In this document: positions 58,736-64,000 of the stretch, piece after piece | Numbering within the stretch: the stretch's first letter is position 1 | How the letters are laid out: each line of letters opens with the position of its first letter | Assembly: GCA_903994455.1 (NCBI GenBank) | Contig: CAJEXI010000014.1 | Location: 1-64,000, forward strand | Direction of reading: 5' to 3' | Origin: an uncultured Chlorobiaceae bacterium | GTDB lineage: Bacteria > Bacteroidota > Chlorobiia > Chlorobiales > Chlorobiaceae | Length of the DNA stretch: 64,000 nt | The notes under the pieces: model-generated | The model's database searches: none | Seen by the model: the letters and a program-made list of their open reading frames with translations, nothing else | Told to the model about the DNA's origin: nothing | Made by a program: the position numbers and the translations under genes

Positions 58736-60043
58736 ATGGCGAAACACAGTTCAAGTGTCAATCAGATTTTGAGAAATCCTTATCGGGTTTTCAACCATAT
58801 CGATTTGATCAAAGGTAAGATTACAATCGGACAACGATGGGGACTTATTCAGCAGGACTTGACAAAAGCCTCAGAGCCCTTGGCTGCGATGCAGTCTTTC
58901 TTCGAAAAAGAGCTTTGCTTGGCGGACGTGTTCGGTTTGATTGCGACAGCAAACGGTCGCTCAGCCGACGCATTAATCGGAGACATGGAGTCAGTCTATG
59001 CTACCGGACAAGTCGAGTTGCACATTACCGACCTTTGTGATCTGGATTGTATAAATTGTCATTACAAGCATAAATCTGGAGCTACGATTGCGTTCGACAT
59101 ACTACCGACCATGCTTGCGAGTCTTGCTCCGAGAGCGTTAACGATTACTGGTGGTGGTGAGCCAAACTGCTACTCCTGTCATGGTAAAACATTGAATGAT
59201 GTCGTGTTGCTCGTTCATCGTGTATTGCCTAATACACAGATCGGACTCATTAACAATAATACTCGATTACTGCCAGGTTCATGGTATGATCACCTTGCAT
59301 GGCAACGAACTTCTGTCGATGCCGCTACCCCTCAGACGTATCGCCTTATCAAACAGATAGATCTCTATGATCAAGTAGTGCAGAACGTTGAATTACTGCT
59401 TTTATCAAAACGAGTTCCACATGTTGGTGTTGGCTTCCTTTATCGTCCCGAAAACGTGGGTGAGATTGCAGAATTTCTCGATGGTTGGTTTTTTCGTTTC
59501 CAAAGGTTGCCGCCAGATGTACAACAAAGATTCAATATCCAGTTTCGACCGATTGCGCCTCCGATTCAACAAGCTGCGGCTGTTACTGTGGGAGCCAATT
59601 ACTTACCAACGCAAGTAGTTTCTATCTTACGTAAACAGGTACAGGAAGTCGCTCTGCGAGCGCAGCATGACGAAATGTTTGCCCGATTTCTTGATAGTTT
59701 CACTAATTTCGGAAGCATACCTATAGACCGAGATCCGTTTGCGCATGTACCTTCCCAGTTCACAAAATGCTATAACACCCTGATTCACCGTGTTGTGCGT
59801 GCTAATGGCGACGAGTTTCCTGACTTCCTGCTCTGCGAGCTTCAGGAGTGTGCTCTCGGGAACACAATACGTGGTGGTTCACTTGAACGAGCCAGAATCG
59901 GGCTTGCCCAGTTTCATTACCATAACTGCGTTACCCCCTTCTGCAATCCTGATAGTTGCAGGCAATCGTGGGTCAGCAGCATTATTGAGCACCCCGATGA
60001 GGCGCGTGTCGCGTTACGACCAATGGGCAACTACTTTTTCTGA
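58736..60043 (+). CDS. Radical SAM protein 1 with SPASM-like C-terminus
   Basis: A 435-residue protein. A ~90-residue N-terminal helical region precedes the radical SAM core: cluster motif C101-DLD-C105-IN-C108 (CxxxCxxC) and the GGGEP motif at 139-143. It then has LINNNTRLLPGSWY and a barrel to about residue 300. The C-terminal part holds further cysteines (KCYNTL, LLCELQEC, HNCVTPFCNPDSC), suggesting one or two auxiliary Fe-S clusters as in SPASM enzymes that modify peptides. It belongs to no family I can name. It starts 171 nt after the polysaccharide cluster and leads a run of three radical SAM genes. Confidence 0.8.
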   Translation: MAKHSSSVNQILRNPYRVFNHIDLIKGKITIGQRWGLIQQDLTKASEPLAAMQSFFEKELCLADVFGLIATANGRSADALIGDMESVYATGQVELHITDLCDLDCINCHYKHKSGATIAFDILPTMLASLAPRALTITGGGEPNCYSCHGKTLNDVVLLVHRVLPNTQIGLINNNTRLLPGSWYDHLAWQRTSVDAATPQTYRLIKQIDLYDQVVQNVELLLLSKRVPHVGVGFLYRPENVGEIAEFLDGWFFRFQRLPPDVQQRFNIQFRPIAPPIQQAAAVTVGANYLPTQVVSILRKQVQEVALRAQHDEMFARFLDSFTNFGSIPIDRDPFAHVPSQFTKCYNTLIHRVVRANGDEFPDFLLCELQECALGNTIRGGSLERARIGLAQFHYHNCVTPFCNPDSCRQSWVSSIIEHPDEARVALRPMGNYFF

Positions 60044-60063
60044 ACGTGATTTAAGAAAAAACC

Positions 60064-61560
60064 ATGACGCAATACGGAAATACCCACGCGGAAAAACTGG
60101 AGATCGAACCCGACACACTCTTGCTTGGGTCGGACGGATCGGTATACCGTGTAACTGATGGGAGACTTACACCGCTTGATGAACAGCAACAAACTACTAT
60201 CGCAGGTCTTCTGGCTTTAGCACAAAATCCGACGCAGCATTTCTTCAAGACACCATATTATGCTGCAGTTTACGCAGTCGAGAGTTCAGTAGTTGGCTTG
60301 ATTCGGATACATCCCTCCAGCTTTGCTCCCGCAAGTCCTTTTGATACATTCACGGCAATCGAACGATATTACACCATTGGCGAGTTTTCTATCCCTCGAT
60401 TTTTCCTTTATCCAAGCGGCATCTGTAATTCGAGTTGTGGTATCTGTCAGTTTCGCAGCTTGGACCGTTTCAAAGATAAACCTCGCAATGAGCGTATTAT
60501 TCCGCTCAATGTGGTCAAGATGATCAGCCGGGAATTATCCAGCATGCGAGCCGGTTTGAAGACGGTCGCAGTGAATGTGTCCGGCGATGGCGAGCCAATG
60601 CAGCACCCACACTTTGCAGATATCCTGTATCGTCTCAAGCACGACGGCTTCAGGATCTTTCTTACGACCAACCTTATAACGGATGACGAGCAGGCGCTGC
60701 ATGCAATTGTTGAAAATGTTGAGATGATTACTGTGTCTATTAAGGGATTAAATCATAGCGCCTATGACCATTATCAAGGCAGGCAAGGTCGCACAACTTT
60801 TGCGCTGGTGATGCGTAATCTCGCTATTCTGCTGACATTATTGCGGCAAAGCGGTTACCGCCAGCAGGTACTTGTAGGTGTTGCTACACTTTTAGTGCCA
60901 GAGAACACGGATTACTATCGCAAAATGGTAGAGCGATATGTTGATCTTGGCATCGACTATCTTTATTTTAACCCAGTGGAGCCGTCGTACAGAGAATGGG
61001 GCATAACCTTTACCAAACGACAGCGCGACGAGACCGCTAAGTTTCTTTTGGAGTTAAAATCAATGGATTGTGCTTGTACTATTATTCGTTATCCAGGTTT
61101 TTTTTACTCCGACGACCTTACGAAATCGATCTATTATGACTCACGGTTGAGGGATAACATTGATTTATGCGGGCCCGCGATGTGGAATCCAACCATAATT
61201 GCAACTGACACAAAAGGGAGGCGGGGTGCGCGGGTACTAAGCTGCCGCAGTAGTAATAACTTCATAGAACCTAATTTTTGGTATGCTGATGGGGAATGCA
61301 ATAATGTAAATCGTATGGGCAGAGATCTGAAGGCAACAGAGAGAGATTTACTGGCTTGCGCGTTGTCTGACCGGCACCAGGATGTTATGCAAGCGGCCCG
61401 GGATTGTTCAGAGTGTAGGCTCGAACGCCACGTAAAAATATATGACCATGCGATTTCACTGATGAAGCTTCATGGGTTTAGCGGCAGATTTTTTCTGGCT
61501 TTTAGTCCGGACGATTTGGTTATGAGAGGACGGGCGATTGCTTTTCATGAGACAGTATAG
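60064..61560 (+). CDS. Radical SAM protein 2 with SPASM-like C-terminus
   Basis: A 498-residue protein, 20 nt after the first. The N-terminal ~100 residues may be a small binding domain (TLLLGSDGSVYRVTDGRLTP). The core begins PRFFLYPSGICNSSCGICQF with C121, C125 and C128 (CxxxCxxC). The GGEP motif appears as SGDGEPMQHPHF, and FLTTNLITD follows. The C-terminal region has cysteines at LCGPAMW, LSCRSS, GECNN, LACAL and DCSECRLE, consistent with auxiliary clusters. It is distant from the other two proteins, so they are not recent duplicates. Substrate unknown. Confidence 0.8.
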   Translation: MTQYGNTHAEKLEIEPDTLLLGSDGSVYRVTDGRLTPLDEQQQTTIAGLLALAQNPTQHFFKTPYYAAVYAVESSVVGLIRIHPSSFAPASPFDTFTAIERYYTIGEFSIPRFFLYPSGICNSSCGICQFRSLDRFKDKPRNERIIPLNVVKMISRELSSMRAGLKTVAVNVSGDGEPMQHPHFADILYRLKHDGFRIFLTTNLITDDEQALHAIVENVEMITVSIKGLNHSAYDHYQGRQGRTTFALVMRNLAILLTLLRQSGYRQQVLVGVATLLVPENTDYYRKMVERYVDLGIDYLYFNPVEPSYREWGITFTKRQRDETAKFLLELKSMDCACTIIRYPGFFYSDDLTKSIYYDSRLRDNIDLCGPAMWNPTIIATDTKGRRGARVLSCRSSNNFIEPNFWYADGECNNVNRMGRDLKATERDLLACALSDRHQDVMQAARDCSECRLERHVKIYDHAISLMKLHGFSGRFFLAFSPDDLVMRGRAIAFHETV

Positions 61561-61598
61561 TGATTATTTTATATCAAAAAGTGAAGTGACTTGATGTT

Positions 61599-62603
61599 AT
61601 GGTTTACTTGACTAAACAAGATTTAAATACGGGAGTGCTTCCAGACAAGCTTTTGCGGATATTCATCTCTGAGCGATGTAACTATAACTGTACATTCTGT
61701 TGTTGGGAAGAGCCATCGACGAAGTCTCCAAAGCTTAACCCAATTTGTCCCGAAAACCTTCGTTTGGTAACGGAAGCGATGGTCGAGTCCGGTTGTCATA
61801 ACTTTCAGCTCACGGGAGGTGAACCGCTTTTGCACCGATGGGAGTACCTTATCGCTGTTGTCGATGCAATCGCATCAACGCCTGGGGTCGAACAGTTCTG
61901 GATCGTGACGAATGGCTCGTTGTTGCAAGATAAACGGCTGTGCGAGCAACTTTATACTGCGGGACTACGGAGGGTGAACATTTCAATAGCCGCCGAGACG
62001 AACGAAAAGTATCAGCATTACTCGCGATCCGTATTCACTCTGGATGATGCACTTAAGGCAATTCGTACGGCATCTGATGCAGGTATCGATGTGCATGTTC
62101 ATACGTGTCTCAATGCTGACGGTGTTTCAACATATGAACAGCTCAATACGTTATTGTTTGCTGCTCAAGACAACGGAGCGAAGAATGCATTTTACTTTGA
62201 GGTATTCTCTACATCCGAGATTGCCCAGGATTTCCATCGACTCTATGTGAATGCGGATGATGTAACAGAGGAATTCTTAGCCAGCAGCAAATGGGATGTT
62301 AGGTCTACGGATAAGGGTAGACCGTATTTTTGGAATGGCAAAATGCGTGTTTATATTCCACGCAAACGCGCCTTCGTCATTACAGACATCTGCAGGTTGA
62401 ACAATTGTGGTGATTATTGTCAGGGGTTCTATGCAGCTCAGTTAGTGAATGATGCGCAAGGGATTGCCGTTCGGGCGTGCCAACGAATTTTCAATGACGA
62501 TCGTAACTTATTCAGGATTGACGATGCTCTGCTTGAGCGGCGGGATATGCAGGAGCTTGTGGATATGTTTGGTTATGTGTGGCGATATGCGTATGGACAA
62601 TAA
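61599..62603 (+). CDS. Radical SAM protein 3, MoaA-like
   Basis: A 334-residue protein. The N-terminal CNYNCTFCCWEEP gives C27, C31 and C34; LTGGEPLLHRWEYL follows, then FWIVTNGSLL and VNISIAAETNEKYQ. Near the C-terminus CRLNNCGDYC and VRACQRIF resemble the second cluster site of MoaA, the GTP 3',8-cyclase of molybdopterin synthesis. The double-glycine tail of MoaA is absent, and no other moa gene is near, so molybdopterin synthesis is doubtful. It starts 38 nt after the second radical SAM gene, without a clear ribosome site. Confidence 0.8.
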   Translation: MVYLTKQDLNTGVLPDKLLRIFISERCNYNCTFCCWEEPSTKSPKLNPICPENLRLVTEAMVESGCHNFQLTGGEPLLHRWEYLIAVVDAIASTPGVEQFWIVTNGSLLQDKRLCEQLYTAGLRRVNISIAAETNEKYQHYSRSVFTLDDALKAIRTASDAGIDVHVHTCLNADGVSTYEQLNTLLFAAQDNGAKNAFYFEVFSTSEIAQDFHRLYVNADDVTEEFLASSKWDVRSTDKGRPYFWNGKMRVYIPRKRAFVITDICRLNNCGDYCQGFYAAQLVNDAQGIAVRACQRIFNDDRNLFRIDDALLERRDMQELVDMFGYVWRYAYGQ

Positions 62604-62738
62604 AATGAAGACCATTATCAGTCTCAATTTTATCTGTATCTGAGCAAAAACCCGTTTTTCAGCCAATGTGTTTATTCCGGTTGGAAAGCTTGACAAGCTC
62701 AATACAATGCTATTTCGGAAAACAACAAAAAACGTTTC

Positions 62739-63821
62739 ATGTACGATATTTTTGTTAGTTATGCCAGTGAAGACTGGGAACGGGTTAAGTTCATAGTTAA
62801 AGAACTTAAAAAACTGGGCTGGAGGGTTTTTATTGACAAAGATATTTCACCAGGAAGGAACTGGCCAAGTGAAATTAAAAAAGCGCTGGAAGACACGCGT
62901 TGCGTGCTTGTTGTCTGGACTACTTCTTCAGTGAATTTTGAGCAACATCCTTTTGTGCGAGATGAGGCTGCGTCGGGGCTAAAGAGGGGTATTCTGGTGC
63001 CTTTGCGCCTTGATAGTGTTGAATTGCCACTTGGATTTTGCAGTGTTCAGACTGCCGATCTGTCTGACTGCAAAAATATCAGTGCTCATCCGGAATTTTT
63101 GCGATGTGTTGAGGCCGTCAGTGCGATAATGAAAATCAAAGAGGATCTACAGGAAAGTCACACTGATAATCAAATGATGTTCTGGCATCATCTTGATAAA
63201 CAAAGTATGAAACAGACATTCAAAAGATTATGGTATAAAAAGACGATGGTAAATGTTTTTTTGATTGAGCGCAATCCAGAAGCTTACTCTTATCATCTTC
63301 ACAGTATCCTTGAAACCTACTGCTGTCGCGAATTTGAAACTGTTTGTTCTGTAAAGGGAGGCATGTTTGATCATTTGGATATTTCTTATGCTGAAGATGA
63401 GTTTGCACGCTACATGGCCCGATATTTTGATATCAACATTTCACCGAAGCAGAATTTCGAGAATGTACAATCAGGAATACTCAATACCCAAGTGCATTTT
63501 ATTGTGCAGTCAATAGATGATTTTTCGTATACCAATTTCAAGAAATATTATGAGTTATGGGTTGCTCTGGAACCAAAGAAGCAGCTTTTTCTTTTTTTTC
63601 ATGTAAAGCCGGGATCATTGGCTGAAGTTATAGAGCCGTTGGAGAACTATTGTTTTTGTCGTTATCACGATCATGAAGAAGTGGGTGGAGATGCTTTTCA
63701 GGATTTTTTTTCAGACCCGAAATCGCCACTGAAAAATCATCATCCAGATATATGCAATTCACCACCAATGACTTTTCAGCAAGCGGTTAAGGTGTTGGAA
63801 TTTTGTTTAAAAGAACCGTAA
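62739..63821 (+). CDS. TIR-domain protein with unknown C-terminal domain
   Basis: A 360-residue protein. Residues 1-~115 are a TIR domain: YDIFVSYASEDWERV, LGWRVFIDKDISPGRNW, CVLVVWTTSSVNF, and a candidate NADase glutamate at 76 (HPFVRDEA). Residues about 145-360 show alternating strands and helices (MVNVFLIERNPEAYSYHLHS, KKQLFLFFHVKPG). They may be an inactive STAND-like module of conflict systems; this is only a resemblance. TIR enzymes in bacteria usually degrade NAD+ or make NAD-derived signals on phage sensing. The MoxR-like gene follows after 12 nt, pointing to a joint system. Confidence 0.8.
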   Translation: MYDIFVSYASEDWERVKFIVKELKKLGWRVFIDKDISPGRNWPSEIKKALEDTRCVLVVWTTSSVNFEQHPFVRDEAASGLKRGILVPLRLDSVELPLGFCSVQTADLSDCKNISAHPEFLRCVEAVSAIMKIKEDLQESHTDNQMMFWHHLDKQSMKQTFKRLWYKKTMVNVFLIERNPEAYSYHLHSILETYCCREFETVCSVKGGMFDHLDISYAEDEFARYMARYFDINISPKQNFENVQSGILNTQVHFIVQSIDDFSYTNFKKYYELWVALEPKKQLFLFFHVKPGSLAEVIEPLENYCFCRYHDHEEVGGDAFQDFFSDPKSPLKNHHPDICNSPPMTFQQAVKVLEFCLKEP

Positions 63822-63833
63822 GAATGCGAAATC

Positions 63834-64000
63834 ATGGAGAACTATAATTTTTACGAACAAAGAGAAGCTGACGCGAAGTTTGACCTCGGTTCAGCAATGC
63901 AGTTGCCGGATGTTGAACTTGGAGAAGAGTATCACCCCTCAGATGCGCTCAAGAAGGCGGTCAATGTTGCGCTGATGCTGCAGAAGCCGCTGTTGCTGAC
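63834..64000 (+). CDS. MoxR-like AAA+ ATPase, 3' end outside window
   Basis: Only the first 55 residues are present from ATG 63834. The stretch HPSDALKKAVNVALMLQKPL-LLT is the run-up to the Walker A motif of MoxR/AAA_5 ATPases, whose next residues would be GEPGTGKT; the window ends just before it. MoxR-type ATPases pair with TIR, VWA or effector-associated proteins in bacterial conflict systems. The identification rests on this short stretch and on the adjacent TIR gene. Confidence 0.65.
   Translation, partial: MENYNFYEQREADAKFDLGSAMQLPDVELGEEYHPSDALKKAVNVALMLQKPLLL

Noticed and set aside
61599..62603. MoaA (molybdopterin synthesis) or viperin-like antiviral enzyme for radical SAM protein 3
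   Set aside because: The C-terminal cysteines resemble MoaA, but its GG tail and neighbouring moa genes are absent. The motif CNYNC-TF-C fits many families and nothing specific to viperins was seen.
62605..62643. 12-codon frame (MKTIISLNFICI) after radical SAM gene 3 as a peptide substrate
   Set aside because: It is very short, has no ribosome site and no leader/core pattern; it cannot be told from chance.

Overview
The window looks like the chromosome of a green sulfur bacterium (Chlorobiaceae, Chlorobium/Pelodictyon group). The clearest signs are a chlorosome-type [2Fe-2S] protein (CsmX-like) beside alanine dehydrogenase and a CrtH-type carotenoid isomerase, a citramalate synthase closing an ilv-leu operon, and a kinase gene resembling phytol/prenol salvage enzymes. 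This is inference from gene content; no rRNA or tRNA gene was seen.

Layout. (1) 1-13460: an accessory surface-protein cluster on the + strand. It has two giant repeat/RTX proteins, a DUF4347 protein with cohesin-like and dockerin-like segments between them, and the remnant of a fourth gene. (2) 13524-23069: one minus-strand operon in transcription order ilvD-ilvB-ilvN-ilvC-leuB-leuC-leuD-cimA, preceded by a leader that looks like a transcription attenuator (leader peptide rich in Leu/Val codons, antiterminator, terminator). (3) 23527-29971: a fused prenol-kinase/DUF92 membrane protein, then a complete tolQ-tolR-tolA-tolB-pal-ybgF cell-envelope operon. (4) 29991-34645: minus-strand stress and regulation genes: a small unknown protein, dnaK, hsp20, an ArsR-type regulator, and an ECF sigma factor with its zinc-finger anti-sigma factor. 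(5) 34762-41602: crtH, ald, csmX and mfd. (6) 41669-49777: a lone Opp/Dpp-type ABC ATPase, batA, batB, a small unknown gene, a clpB gene cut off after its first ATPase domain, a large NTPase-TPR gene lying where the rest of clpB should be, and a SYLF protein. (7) 49817-53384: gatB, xseB, obgE, a short N-acetylglutamate-synthase-like GNAT and ptsH. (8) 53387-58564: a tightly packed, overlapping polysaccharide cluster (three glycosyltransferases, a methyltransferase and a Wzx-type flippase). (9) 58736-64000: an island of three tandem radical SAM enzymes, a TIR-domain protein and the start of a MoxR-like AAA+ ATPase running off the window.

The last island is the best candidate for an undescribed system. 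Three divergent radical SAM proteins, two with extra SPASM-like cysteines, lie directly upstream of a TIR effector gene and a MoxR-type ATPase, a pairing typical of bacterial conflict systems. The truncated clpB with its NTPase-TPR neighbour, the ilv-leu attenuator, the fused prenol-salvage kinase and the cohesin/dockerin-like surface cluster are separate points of interest. Many starts were moved inward from the longest possible frame, on the basis of signal peptides, family N-termini or Shine-Dalgarno sequences; these choices are stated per gene.
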